A DNA stretch of 64,000 nt from Massilia sp. Root335 (GTDB lineage: Bacteria; Pseudomonadota; Gammaproteobacteria; Burkholderiales; Burkholderiaceae_D): contig NZ_LMCY01000026.1 of NCBI RefSeq assembly GCF_001425685.1, positions 28,314 through 92,313 of the forward strand. Direction: 5' to 3'. Each line of letters begins with the position of its first letter. Position 1 is the first letter of the stretch. The notes below the pieces were generated by a model. The model did not search any database. It worked only from the letters and a program-made list of their open reading frames with translations, and was not told the origin of the DNA. The translations under genes and the position numbers were made by a program. Of the stretch, positions 32,761-40,844 are shown in pieces.

Positions 32761-32859
32761 GAGGGTGGCGGGCTCGGAACGGTGTGGAGGACGTGCCCGA
32801 CTATAAAGAGCGGATGTGACGGCAGCGTGACCGGTGCGCGCACGCATGACCGGTAAACG

Positions 32860-32883
32860 ACAAAGGCGCCGAAGCGCCTTTGT
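32860..32883 (-). terminator. Hairpin terminator downstream of hsp20
   Basis: ACAAAGGCGC (32860-32869) pairs with 32874-32883 around a CGAA loop, 26 bases after the hsp20 stop on the minus strand. The following T run is weak. Confidence 0.6.
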
Positions 32884-32908
32884 GTCAAGCGGTCACGCGA
32901 TTACGCGA

Positions 32909-33385
32909 TTACGCGGCGTGCTGTTGCTGGCCCGGTTGCTCCAGCACCTGCACGTTGTCGGTATTGCCGTTGGCATCGGCGATCGCGATCTTGCGCGGCT
33001 TGAATGCTTCGGGCACTTCGCGCACCAGTTCGATGGTGAGGATGCCGTTGTCGAAGCCGGCGCTGACGACCTTCACGTGGTTGGCCAGCTGGAAGCGCTG
33101 TTCGAAATCGCGCTGGGCGATGCCGCGGTGCAGGAAGGTGCGCTGCACGTCGTCCTTCTGTTTGCGGCCGGTCACGAGCAGGGTGTCGCGTTCGGAGGTG
33201 ATCTCGATCTCGTTGCGGGTGAAACCGGCGAGCGCCATCACGATGCGGTATTTGTCCTCGGAGACCAGTTCGATGTTGTACGGCGGGTAGCTCGGCGCGG
33301 TTTCGGCGCGTTGTTCGAGCAGGTTCACCAGGCGGTCGAAGCCGATGGCGGAACGATACAGGGGAGACAGGTCAAAAGTACGCAT
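32909..33385 (-). CDS. Small heat shock protein Hsp20 (IbpA/IbpB type)
   Basis: This 158-residue alpha-crystallin-type chaperone starts MRTFDLSPLYRSAIGFDRL, like E. coli IbpA, has the crystallin domain (residues ~35-130; YNIELVSEDKYRIVMALAGF, then RTFLHRGIAQRDFEQRFQLA), and a short tail. It holds aggregating proteins for DnaK/ClpB. The ATG at 33385 has GAGG upstream and fixes the IbpA-like N terminus. A heat-shock-type promoter is visible upstream. The expected IXI-type C-terminal motif is not obvious (KIAIADANG may serve). Confidence 0.92.
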   Translation of the reverse strand: MRTFDLSPLYRSAIGFDRLVNLLEQRAETAPSYPPYNIELVSEDKYRIVMALAGFTRNEIEITSERDTLLVTGRKQKDDVQRTFLHRGIAQRDFEQRFQLANHVKVVSAGFDNGILTIELVREVPEAFKPRKIAIADANGNTDNVQVLEQPGQQQHAA

Positions 33386-33457
33386 GATTCGATATCCTCT
33401 AAAAAGTACAAGCGATAAGTTGACGGACCTCATCGTGAGCATCCGTTGGAACCAATC

Positions 33458-33483
33458 TAATGGCCCCCTGCCCCGTTTTCAAG
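33458..33483 (-). promoter_or_regulatory. Sigma32-like promoter of hsp20
   Basis: On the minus strand CTTGAAA (33477-33483) is followed after 11 bases by GGCCAT (33460-33465), resembling CTTGAAA-N-CCCCAT. The spacer is a little short, so the call is moderate. Confidence 0.5.
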
Positions 33484-33607
33484 CCGTACAAAATATCTTT
33501 TTTATGATCACTTCTAAAATTTTGTTTGGATCGCTGCCCGCCGGAATTCCGCCCTGGCGCGCGGTGCTACACTCGGCCGTTTGTATCCATTCCCTGGGTT
33601 TCAGCCA

Positions 33608-35515
33608 ATGACCGCTTCCAAGTTCGCTTCCACCGTCTCGGCCGCCGCGCTCGCGCTGGCGCTGGCCTTCCCGGCGCATGCCGGGGTTCCCGCCCCCGTC
33701 GCCCAGCCCTACCCCGGCACCATCGTGCTGAACGTCGATGCGACCGACCTGTCGCAGCAGATCTTCCGCATGCACATGACGATCCCGGTGAAGCCCGGCC
33801 CCCTCACCCTGCTGTATCCGCAGTGGATTCCCGCGAACCACGGCCCGAACGGCCCGATCACCCAGCTGGCGGGCCTGAAATTCACGGCGAACGGCAAACC
33901 GGTCGAATGGGCGCGCGATCCGGTGCAGGTGTACGCGTTCCACCTGGTCGTGCCCGAAGGCGCGACGACCCTGGAAGCGGAATACCAGTACCTGTCGCCG
34001 CTGGACGGCGGCCAGGGCCGCATCACGATGACGGACGATATCCTCGGCGTGCAGTGGATCTCGACCACGCTGTACCCGGCCGGTTATGTGGCGCGCGGCA
34101 TCGACGTGCAGGCCAACCTCAAGCTGCCGGCGGGCTGGCAGTACGCCACCGCGCTGGAGACCGACAACCGCGCCGGCGACGAGGTCCATTTCAAGACGAG
34201 CGACCTGGAGACGCTGATGGACTCCCCGTTGTTCGCGGGCCGCTACAGCAAGCGCTTCGACCTCGATCCGGACGGCAAGGTGCGCGTGACGCTGAACGTC
34301 TTCGCCGACCATCCGGAAAGCCTGGAAGCGAAACCCGAGCAGATCGCCGCGCACCGCGCGCTCGTGCAACAAGCGTATAAACTGTATGGTTCGTATCACT
34401 ACGACCACTACGACTTCCTGTTCGCGCTGTCCGACGAATTCGGCGGCATCGGCCGCGAGCACCACCAGTCCAGCGAGAACGGCGTCAAGCCGGGCTATTT
34501 CACCGACTGGGCCAAGGGCGAGTCCGGACGCGACCTGCTGCCGCACGAATACACGCACTCGTGGAACGGCAAGTTCCGCCGTCCGGCCGGCCAGGACGTC
34601 CCCAACTTCAACACCCCGATGGACAACGAGCTGCTGTGGGTGTACGAAGGCCAGACCCAGTACTGGGGCAATGTGCTGGCCGCGCGTTCCGGCCTCGTCT
34701 CGGCAACCGGCGCGCGCGACGCGCTGGCCGCGATGGCCGCGCGCTACGACAGCGTCGCGGGCCGCGCGTGGCGCGCCGTGCAGGACACCGTCTACGACCC
34801 GATCCTCAACGCGCGCCGCCCGCTCGGCTGGCCGAACTGGCAGCGCAGCGAGGATTACTATGTCGAGGGCATGCTGATCTGGCTGGACATCGACACGCGC
34901 ATCCGCGAACTGTCCGGCGAGCGCCGTTCGCTGGACGATTTCGCACGCGCCTTCTACGGCGTGAACAACGGCAGCCACCTGCCCGCGTTCTACACGTTCG
35001 ACGACGTCGTCGCCACCCTGAACAAGATCCAGCCGTACGACTGGGCCGCTTTCCTGCGCGCGAAGCTGGACGGCCACGGCCCGGGCGCCCCGCTGGACGG
35101 CCTCGCGCGCGCCGGCTGGAAGCTCGTCTACACGGACACGCCGACGGACTACATCAAGGGCTACGACGAGCGGAATAAATCGCTGGACCTGACGTATTCG
35201 CTCGGCTTCACGGTCGCCCAGGATGGCGCGGTCCGCAACGTCGTGTGGGACGGCATCGGTTTCCGCGCCGGCCTCGCCGCCAACACGACCGTCATGGCCG
35301 TCAACGACCGCGTGTACAAGCCGGAGCTGCTGAAGGCCGCGATCAAGGACGCGAAGGACGCGAAGGAGGACAAGCCGATCCGCCTGCTGGTCAGGAAGGG
35401 CAACGTGCTGCGCACGATCGCACTCGACTACCGCGGCGGCCTGCGCTACCCGCGCCTGGAACGCATCCCGGGGACGCGGGACCGCCTGGAGACGATCTTC
35501 GCGGCGCTGAAGTAA
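33608..35515 (+). CDS. M61 family glycyl aminopeptidase-like protease
   Basis: This 635-residue exported protease has a signal peptide (residues 1-25, ending PAHAG), an N-terminal beta domain, the gluzincin site HEYTH at residues 313-317 within LLPHEYTHSWNGK, the downstream Glu ligand in LLWVYEGQTQYWG, and a C-terminal PDZ-like domain (LGFTVAQDGAVRNVVWDG, IRLLVRKGNVLRTI). M61 enzymes remove N-terminal Gly/Ala in the periplasm; the physiological role is poorly known. The ATG at 33608 is preferred to an upstream in-frame ATG because it begins the signal peptide. Confidence 0.92.
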   Translation: MTASKFASTVSAAALALALAFPAHAGVPAPVAQPYPGTIVLNVDATDLSQQIFRMHMTIPVKPGPLTLLYPQWIPANHGPNGPITQLAGLKFTANGKPVEWARDPVQVYAFHLVVPEGATTLEAEYQYLSPLDGGQGRITMTDDILGVQWISTTLYPAGYVARGIDVQANLKLPAGWQYATALETDNRAGDEVHFKTSDLETLMDSPLFAGRYSKRFDLDPDGKVRVTLNVFADHPESLEAKPEQIAAHRALVQQAYKLYGSYHYDHYDFLFALSDEFGGIGREHHQSSENGVKPGYFTDWAKGESGRDLLPHEYTHSWNGKFRRPAGQDVPNFNTPMDNELLWVYEGQTQYWGNVLAARSGLVSATGARDALAAMAARYDSVAGRAWRAVQDTVYDPILNARRPLGWPNWQRSEDYYVEGMLIWLDIDTRIRELSGERRSLDDFARAFYGVNNGSHLPAFYTFDDVVATLNKIQPYDWAAFLRAKLDGHGPGAPLDGLARAGWKLVYTDTPTDYIKGYDERNKSLDLTYSLGFTVAQDGAVRNVVWDGIGFRAGLAANTTVMAVNDRVYKPELLKAAIKDAKDAKEDKPIRLLVRKGNVLRTIALDYRGGLRYPRLERIPGTRDRLETIFAALK

Positions 35516-35593
35516 GTTATAGACGCAAGTCATCGAACTGTCATGAAAACCTCCTAAGCTGAACGTGCCGGCAAAGCACAACAAGGAGGCGAT

Positions 35594-36364
35594 ATGGGAT
35601 GGCTGAACGAACTGCGCGCCGCACGGCTGCGGCGCGCTTCTCCCTGGCAGGCCGCGCTGGCGGACCTGCCGGCGGAGTTGGAGAGTTTCTGGCGCCACCA
35701 CGCGCCGCGCGAATACGAAGGCATCCGGACGGATGCCTTTTTTTTCACCCGCGCGACGGAAGGCTTGCTGCGGTTCTTCGACACGGTGCGGCACAGCGGC
35801 CGGCCCTGCGCCCTCCCTTCGAACGCGGCGGATTCGGTGTGGCACGCGTGGCTGCGCCAGAATCCGATCGGGCTGGAACGCTTCTGCCGGCGCCATTTCG
35901 GCAGCGCGATACCCCACGTCGAACGCGCCGGCCTCGCATCGAACGCCCTGCTGCACACGTTCGCGGCCTGCTGCGCGCGTGACGGCGTCAATCCGGGCGC
36001 CATGCGCATCCCGGCACTGTTCGCGCTGGACGCCGACCTGCGCATGCCGGGCGGGCACGGTTACTGGAACCGCGCCGGCGAGATCCGCTACGCGCGCCTG
36101 AACGAACGTGGCCGCGGCATGTGGCGCGCCATGCCGCATCCGGAACTGGGGCTGGCGGCCCTCGTGGCACACGGCCTGGTCGCGCCGCAGATCCTCGCCG
36201 CGCACGAACGCCGGCGCGCGCTGGCGACGGATGACAGTTCCTGCGGCGGCATGGCGTTTGCCGACGGCGACGCGGGCGGCGATGGCGGCGCAGGCGACAC
36301 GTGCGGCGACGGCGGCGCGGGCGACGGCGGCTGCAGCTGCGGCAGCAGTTGCGGTGGCGATTGA
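35594..36364 (+). CDS. Protein with WHAW-type domain and Cys/Gly/Asp-rich tail, unknown
   Basis: This 256-residue protein has a strong AAGGAGG start signal. The middle (residues ~55-130) has SNAADSVWHAWLRQNPIGLE, RFCRRHFGSAIPHVE, a pattern similar to the bacterial relatives of plant glycine-rich domain proteins (GRDP/DUF1399), where an aspartate-x-x-WH is conserved. The last ~40 residues are low complexity: Gly, Asp and Ala with five Cys and an ending GCSCGSSCGGD. No signal peptide is present. The Cys-rich tail could bind metal or be modified, or be an unstructured anchor. I do not know its function. It is monocistronic and converges with a CAT-like gene across a palindrome. Confidence 0.6.
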   Translation: MGWLNELRAARLRRASPWQAALADLPAELESFWRHHAPREYEGIRTDAFFFTRATEGLLRFFDTVRHSGRPCALPSNAADSVWHAWLRQNPIGLERFCRRHFGSAIPHVERAGLASNALLHTFAACCARDGVNPGAMRIPALFALDADLRMPGGHGYWNRAGEIRYARLNERGRGMWRAMPHPELGLAALVAHGLVAPQILAAHERRRALATDDSSCGGMAFADGDAGGDGGAGDTCGDGGAGDGGCSCGSSCGGD

Positions 36365-36383
36365 GGCGGGCGTGACTTTGAAC

Positions 36384-36411
36384 CGTCATCCCCGCCTGCG
36401 CGGGGATGACG
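36384..36411. repeat. Compact palindrome CGTCATCCCCGC type
   Basis: CGTCATCCCCGC (36384-36395) pairs perfectly with 36400-36411 around CTGC. It lies between two convergent genes and probably terminates both. It is of the same type as the longer element at 6413-6498. Confidence 0.8.
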
Positions 36412-36420
36412 CGGTCATGC

Positions 36421-37056
36421 TCAGCGGATGATCCCGGCCAGCTCGGCGGCCACCTGGCGCCCCAGCAGGTGGATGTGCCAGCCGTCGACGAAGCCGTGAT
36501 GCGCCTGCACGGAAAACGGCAGTTGCAGGCCGTCCGGACCGTCGCGGAAACGGCCCCAGGCCAGCGACGGGATGTCCGGCGTGGCCAGGGACGCCATCGG
36601 ATGCTGGATCGAGGTGAAGTCGAGCCACGGCATGCAGGTGACGAACACCTGGTCCTTCGCCTCGCGCGGCGACATCGTGCGGTATTTGATATTCAGTTCC
36701 GCCATGTTCGACGCCGCTTCCCGCGCCGCCTGGCCGCGCGCGACGAATTCGCGCACGTCGTCGGTCCAGTCGAACTGGGCGAAGTTCAGATCGCCGTGCT
36801 GGTTCATCACGGTGAACGACGGCACGAGGCGGTCGATGCGGATCACCTCACCGTCCACGACGCGGTAGCGGAAGTTCTCGACCTTGAGCACGGCGCGCAG
36901 CACGGCGCACAGCATCACGTGAAAGGGCGCCAGCGCCTGCGCCTTGCACCAGGGCCGGAAATCCGGCACGTCGAGCGTGAAGCACAGGTTGACCGCGGGG
37001 CTTTCCATGCGGTCGAAGAAGTCGAAGCGGTCGCGCCGCCGTTCGAAGTCATGCAT
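36421..37056 (-). CDS. Chloramphenicol-acetyltransferase-like acyltransferase
   Basis: This 211-residue protein has the type A CAT fold pattern: an N-terminal RFDFFDRMESPAVNLCFTLD strand, TCMPWLDFTSIQHP (like the CAT PWxxFT motif), and the active-site block HHGFVDGWH with catalytic His187 and structural Asp191. It is expected to act as a trimer and move an acetyl group from acetyl-CoA. Chromosomal CAT-like genes of this kind often have other acceptors, so chloramphenicol resistance should not be assumed. It overlaps the end of the alpha/beta hydrolase gene by 8 bp and is co-transcribed behind it. Confidence 0.8.
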   Translation of the reverse strand: MHDFERRRDRFDFFDRMESPAVNLCFTLDVPDFRPWCKAQALAPFHVMLCAVLRAVLKVENFRYRVVDGEVIRIDRLVPSFTVMNQHGDLNFAQFDWTDDVREFVARGQAAREAASNMAELNIKYRTMSPREAKDQVFVTCMPWLDFTSIQHPMASLATPDIPSLAWGRFRDGPDGLQLPFSVQAHHGFVDGWHIHLLGRQVAAELAGIIR

Positions 37057-37825
37057 GCGGCGCCTCCGATGCGAGGTAGCGCACGCTCCAGGCCGAGATG
37101 ACGCCGGCGACGTACGCCGCGTCCTCGCGCCGCGAGATCAAATGGTCCATGCCGTCCAGCGACACGAAGCTTTTCGGATGTTGCGCCAGTTCGAAGATGC
37201 GGGTGGCGTTGTCCATGCTGACGGTGTCGTCCTGCGGCGCCTGCATCACGAGCAGCGCGCGCCCGAGGGTCGCGATTTTCTCGTGCAGGTCGTGCCGGCC
37301 GGCGTCCTCGACGAACTGCTGGCGGATGTTGAAATCGCGCCCCGCCAGCTTCACGCGCGCCTCGCCCTGCCGGGCGATCGTGTCGAGGTGCTCGGACAGC
37401 AGCTTGTTCACGACGTAGTGCGGATCGCTGGGCGCGGCGATCGTCACGACGGCCCGCGCTTCCGGCACGCGCCGCGCCGCCGCCAGCACGGCCGCGCCGC
37501 CCAGGCTGTGGCCGATCAGGAGCCTGGGGGCCGCGAATCGCTCGCGCAGGTAATCGGCGGCCGTGACGAGGTCCTCGACGTTGGATGAAAAATTGGTGTC
37601 GGCGAAATCGCCATGGCTGGACCCGAGGCCGGCGAAGTCGAAGCGCAGCACGGCCACGCCGAGCGCCGCCAGCCCGCGCGCGATGTGGGTGGCGGCCAAT
37701 ACGTCCTTGCTGCAGGTGAAGCAGTGGGCAAAGATGCCGTAGGCGCGCGGCGTGCCGGCCGGGGCGTCCAGCTTGGCGGAGATCCTGCCGTGCGGGCCGG
37801 GGAAGTCGATACGTTCGGTGAGCAT
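37049..37825 (-). CDS. Alpha/beta hydrolase
   Basis: This 258-residue cytoplasmic hydrolase has the nucleophile in GHSLGGAA, an acid in the APQDDTV loop, and a His in DGMDHLIS near the end, forming a full triad. The N-terminal part GPHGRISAKLDAP and FAHCFTCSKD resembles the group often fused or linked to OsmC-type peroxiredoxins; no OsmC domain is present here. The ATG at 37825 is chosen because conservation starts there; 37858 is an alternative. Substrate unknown. It is the first gene of a pair with the CAT-like gene. Confidence 0.82.
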   Translation of the reverse strand: MLTERIDFPGPHGRISAKLDAPAGTPRAYGIFAHCFTCSKDVLAATHIARGLAALGVAVLRFDFAGLGSSHGDFADTNFSSNVEDLVTAADYLRERFAAPRLLIGHSLGGAAVLAAARRVPEARAVVTIAAPSDPHYVVNKLLSEHLDTIARQGEARVKLAGRDFNIRQQFVEDAGRHDLHEKIATLGRALLVMQAPQDDTVSMDNATRIFELAQHPKSFVSLDGMDHLISRREDAAYVAGVISAWSVRYLASEAPHA

Positions 37826-37959
37826 GGTGTCCGTTGCGGAAATCGGTGACAGACGCATTGTGGAACAAGCCGGGAATGTTTGCTTGAACGGGTGGGAATG
37901 CGTGAGCTTTCGGGACGATGAAATTGCTATGCTGGGCCCTCGACTCAAGGAGAAAACGC

Positions 37960-38154
37960 ATGCGCCTCATCATTGCCCTGGTCCTGCCCTGGCTGACCTT
38001 TTTCACGATCGGCCGTCCGTTCGCCGGCATCATCTGCCTGATCCTGCAGCTCACCGTGATCGGCTGGCTGCCGGCCGCGATCTGGGCCGTGTATTCGCTC
38101 AGCCAGTACAAGACCGACCAGAAGATCGAGCGCGCGCTGCGGCAGCGCGCCTGA
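37960..38154 (+). CDS. YqaE/Pmp3 family small membrane protein
   Basis: This 64-residue protein has two membrane helices: RLIIALVLPWLTFFTIGRPF and AGIICLILQLTVIGWLPAAI, then the charged tail YSLSQYKTDQKIERAL. This is the Pmp3/YqaE (UPF0057) pattern, linked to membrane potential and stress tolerance. The ATG at 37960 has AAGGAG upstream, so an upstream in-frame ATG is rejected. Two small genes follow in the same direction. Confidence 0.85.
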   Translation: MRLIIALVLPWLTFFTIGRPFAGIICLILQLTVIGWLPAAIWAVYSLSQYKTDQKIERALRQRA

Positions 38155-38161
38155 GCCGTTC

Positions 38162-38290
38162 ATGCGTCGCCCGATATTGTCATGCGCCGCGCTCGTTGCC
38201 CGTTGCCCGGGACTGGCCGGTTGCGCATCGCTGCAAGACGCGATGAAGTGCTTTCCGGGCATGGACAGCTGGCCGCTGTGCGGCCTGTAA
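38162..38290 (+). CDS. Very small putative lipoprotein
   Basis: An ORF of 42 residues starts 8 bases after the Pmp3-type stop: MRRPILSCAALVARCPGLAG, then CASLQDAMKCFPGMD and SWPLCGL. The LAGC-type lipobox followed by a short Cys-containing tail looks like an entericidin-sized lipoprotein. An Arg and a Cys-Pro inside the hydrophobic core weaken the signal peptide, and no good ribosome site is visible. It may be a real small lipoprotein with one or two damaging changes. Confidence 0.4.
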   Translation: MRRPILSCAALVARCPGLAGCASLQDAMKCFPGMDSWPLCGL

Positions 38291-38293
38291 TCG

Positions 38294-39280
38294 ATGAAGA
38301 AAGCGATCGGCTTCCTGCTTTGGCTGGCCGGGCACGTCGTCAATGTCCTGACGTTGGCTGGGGCCTGCGTCTATCTTTGGGGCGTCGTCGCCTGGATGCA
38401 TGCCCCGCTGGCGGGCGCGCTGGGCGTGACCGCCGCGATGGCGTTGCTGCCCCTGGCGCTGGCCTGGGTGTGCAGGACGATCGGCAAGCGGCTGTGGAAG
38501 AATCTCCCCGCGGGCGCGCCCTCGCCCTCGCGCGCCAGACGCTGGCTGCTCGCCGGCGCCGGCATCGTCTTCGTCGGCGCCTGCGGCTCGCTCGTGCGCA
38601 CCGGACTGGTCGAGCACCAATGCAGCGTCGAGCGGTCGCGCACCTGGGCGACGCATGAGGCAGACACGCGCAGGAACGGTTTCGAGCGTGTCTGCCCGGG
38701 CGACCTGGCACGTTTCGATATCTCGTTCAAGTCGCTCGCGTCAAGCACCCGCAAGCTGGCGTTCACGCCGGTCGATCTGACGCACACGCCCTTCGCGCGG
38801 TTCGAGAGCCTCGGCGGCCGGGCCGAATCCGTCGGCGACGTGCCCTCGCGCCTGTACCGCGGCTTCCGCATGCCGGACGGGCACCGGGTCACCTTGTTCG
38901 AACACGACATGTCGGCCGACGGCAGCCGAAGCTGGCGCAATCCCAGGGACGAACCGGAGCGCATCAACGGCTTGCCGGCCAGGCTGGTGGTCCTGGAAGA
39001 CAACACCGGCACGGCAGTCTCGCTGCTGTCGTGGTTCGAGGGCCGGCGCGGTTACCAGCTCTGGATCGATGCCAACGTCGCGCGCGTCCCGCTGCGCGGC
39101 CAGTTGTTCGCGCTGGCGGCGTCGCTGCCGCACGCCGTGCCGGCCTGTCCCAACGAACCCCCGCCCGCGCCGCTGCGCTTCGACGCGGACGGCAATCCTG
39201 TCGACGAACCGATGCCCGAGATGCTGACCCGGACGCAGGCGGATGCGCTGGCCGACGGGAGCAAGCGGCCTTGCAGGTGA
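38294..39280 (+). CDS. Hypothetical membrane protein
   Basis: This 328-residue protein has three N-terminal membrane helices (FLLWLAGHVVNVLTLAGACV, LGVTAAMALLPLALAWVC, WLLAGAGIVFVGACGSLV) and then a soluble domain of about 220 residues, probably periplasmic, containing four or more Cys (HQCSVERSR, FERVCPGD, AVPACPNEPP, RPCR). The soluble part resembles lipoprotein-like T6SS-associated or uncharacterised domains, but I recognise no family. It starts 3 bp after the small ORF, so the three plus-strand genes from 37960 may be one transcript. Confidence 0.55.
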   Translation: MKKAIGFLLWLAGHVVNVLTLAGACVYLWGVVAWMHAPLAGALGVTAAMALLPLALAWVCRTIGKRLWKNLPAGAPSPSRARRWLLAGAGIVFVGACGSLVRTGLVEHQCSVERSRTWATHEADTRRNGFERVCPGDLARFDISFKSLASSTRKLAFTPVDLTHTPFARFESLGGRAESVGDVPSRLYRGFRMPDGHRVTLFEHDMSADGSRSWRNPRDEPERINGLPARLVVLEDNTGTAVSLLSWFEGRRGYQLWIDANVARVPLRGQLFALAASLPHAVPACPNEPPPAPLRFDADGNPVDEPMPEMLTRTQADALADGSKRPCR

Positions 39281-39300
39281 CGGCGCGGCGGGCGTGAACG

Positions 39301-39942
39301 TCAGTCGTTCAGGCCGAGCGCTTCCCACCCCTGCGGCGTGAGCTTGACGTACAGCTTTTCCTTCTGCGTGCGCTCGCCGTCGACGGTCCGTCCGAGGACG
39401 GGGAACGCCTCCTTGACCTGCGGCTTCCTGGCCCAGGCGGCCACGTTCGACAGCGTGTACGTGTAGATCACGCTGGATTCCTCGTGGTCGCCCACCTTGG
39501 CCGGGTCGGCCCAGCGCACCACCTTGTCCAGCGACTTGCGGCCCCAGCACAGGCGCGGCTGCTTCTTCGCGTCCGCGCGCAGGTAGGGCTTCGCGGCGTC
39601 GGTCATCGTGTAGCGCCTGACCTTCACCTTCAATCCGTTCGGTTTGCCGTCGACAAAGGTGCCGGGCAATTCCATGTCCTCGCCCCTGGCCAGGCCCGCC
39701 GCTTCCAGCGCCGCCATCTGGCCGGCGACGCCGTCCGGGTACAGCTTCTGCTGGCGCAGGTCGGTTTCGTACACGTCGACCGGCCAGGTCACGGGGTCCA
39801 GGCACATGTCGCCCTTCTTGTCGAAGTACTGGGTGACGGTGACGGTGAAATTCTTGTCGTTGGCGGAGGTCTTGCTGCCGCAGGCGGACAGCGCGGCGGA
39901 CAATGTCACGCCGAGGACCAGGGAAATGGCGATCTTGTTCAT
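39301..39942 (-). CDS. Putative lipoprotein, unknown function
   Basis: This 213-residue protein has a lipoprotein signal peptide NKIAISLVLGVTLSAALSAC with a clear LSAC lipobox (Cys20). The mature part contains VTVTQYFDKKGDMCLDPVTW and ends with YVKLTPQGWEALGLND; the spread of Lys, Thr and aromatic residues suggests a compact beta-rich domain. I do not recognise the family. The ATG at 39942 is chosen over the longer open frame because it begins the signal peptide. It converges with the hypothetical membrane gene upstream. Confidence 0.65.
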   Translation of the reverse strand: MNKIAISLVLGVTLSAALSACGSKTSANDKNFTVTVTQYFDKKGDMCLDPVTWPVDVYETDLRQQKLYPDGVAGQMAALEAAGLARGEDMELPGTFVDGKPNGLKVKVRRYTMTDAAKPYLRADAKKQPRLCWGRKSLDKVVRWADPAKVGDHEESSVIYTYTLSNVAAWARKPQVKEAFPVLGRTVDGERTQKEKLYVKLTPQGWEALGLND

Positions 39943-40010
39943 AGTAATTTTATTGTACCAAGGCTTGGAGACTGTCGGTCGCCGCTCATCCGGACAAGCC
40001 GCCGCGCCTG

Positions 40011-40844
40011 TCACCCCTTCACGCTGCCGATCAACAGCCCCTGGAGGTAATAGCGTTGAAGCCCGAGGAACAGCAACAGCACCGGAATGACGGTCAGAAC
40101 CGAACCGGCCATCATCATTTCGTTATCATGGCCGTGCTCGCGTGCGAGGGACGCCAATGCCACCGGAAGCGTGTAGTGTTCGTTCCCGGCCAACACGATC
40201 AATGGCCACATGAAGTCGTTCCAGCTGGCGAGGAAGCTGAAGATCGCGAGCGTGACGAGAATGGGCGCCAGCAGGGGGAGGACGATCGAGCGAAAGATGC
40301 GGAATTCGCTGGCACCGTCGATGCGCGCGGCTTCCAGCAGCACATCGGGAATCCCGAGCGCGTACTGGCGCACGAGGAAAATGCCGAAGATACCGGCCAT
40401 CGAAGGAATCAGCACGCCGAGATACGTGTTGACGAGGCCGACACTCTTCAACATGAGAAAAAGGGGCAACATGGTGACCTGCCCCGGAATCACGAGTACG
40501 CCGAGCATCAGTCTGAAGATGCGATCGCGCCCGGAGAATCGCAACTTGGCGAATGCATAACCCGCGGCGACGTTGAACGTGAGCGAAAGCAGCGTCGCCG
40601 CAGTCGCCAGCAGCACGCTATTGAGCAGGTAGCGTCCGATATCGTGGTGATCGAACAGCTCGCGGTAATTCCCCAATGTCGGGTGCGCGGGCAAGAGCGG
40701 CGGCGGGAAGGTGCTCGCCTCGCCGGGCGCCATGAAGGACACCGACAGCATCCAGGCCAGCGGAAAGAGGGTCAATGCCGCGCCACAGAGCAGTAGCGCG
40801 TTTATCAGTCCGGCCTTGAGCCCCCACGCGGCGGCTGGTTTCAT
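40011..40844 (-). CDS. Sugar ABC transporter permease (MalG-like, CUT1)
   Basis: This 277-residue inner-membrane protein has six helices. The EAA loop reads EAARIDGASEFRIFRSIVLP, the site that contacts the ATPase. The start GALLLCGAALTLFPLAWMLSVS and the ending RYYLQGLLIGSVKG are typical of CUT1 MalG/LacG proteins. Its start overlaps the upstream permease stop in ATGA. Together with the second permease and the binding protein it forms an oligosaccharide importer. No ATPase gene follows, so a shared MsmK/UgpC-type ATPase encoded elsewhere is needed (inference from known systems). Confidence 0.92.
   Translation of the reverse strand: MKPAAAWGLKAGLINALLLCGAALTLFPLAWMLSVSFMAPGEASTFPPPLLPAHPTLGNYRELFDHHDIGRYLLNSVLLATAATLLSLTFNVAAGYAFAKLRFSGRDRIFRLMLGVLVIPGQVTMLPLFLMLKSVGLVNTYLGVLIPSMAGIFGIFLVRQYALGIPDVLLEAARIDGASEFRIFRSIVLPLLAPILVTLAIFSFLASWNDFMWPLIVLAGNEHYTLPVALASLAREHGHDNEMMMAGSVLTVIPVLLLFLGLQRYYLQGLLIGSVKG

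Noticed and set aside
36421..37056. Chloramphenicol resistance gene call
   Set aside because: The active-site pattern is CAT-like but chromosomal relatives often use other acceptors; kept as acyltransferase-like without a resistance claim.
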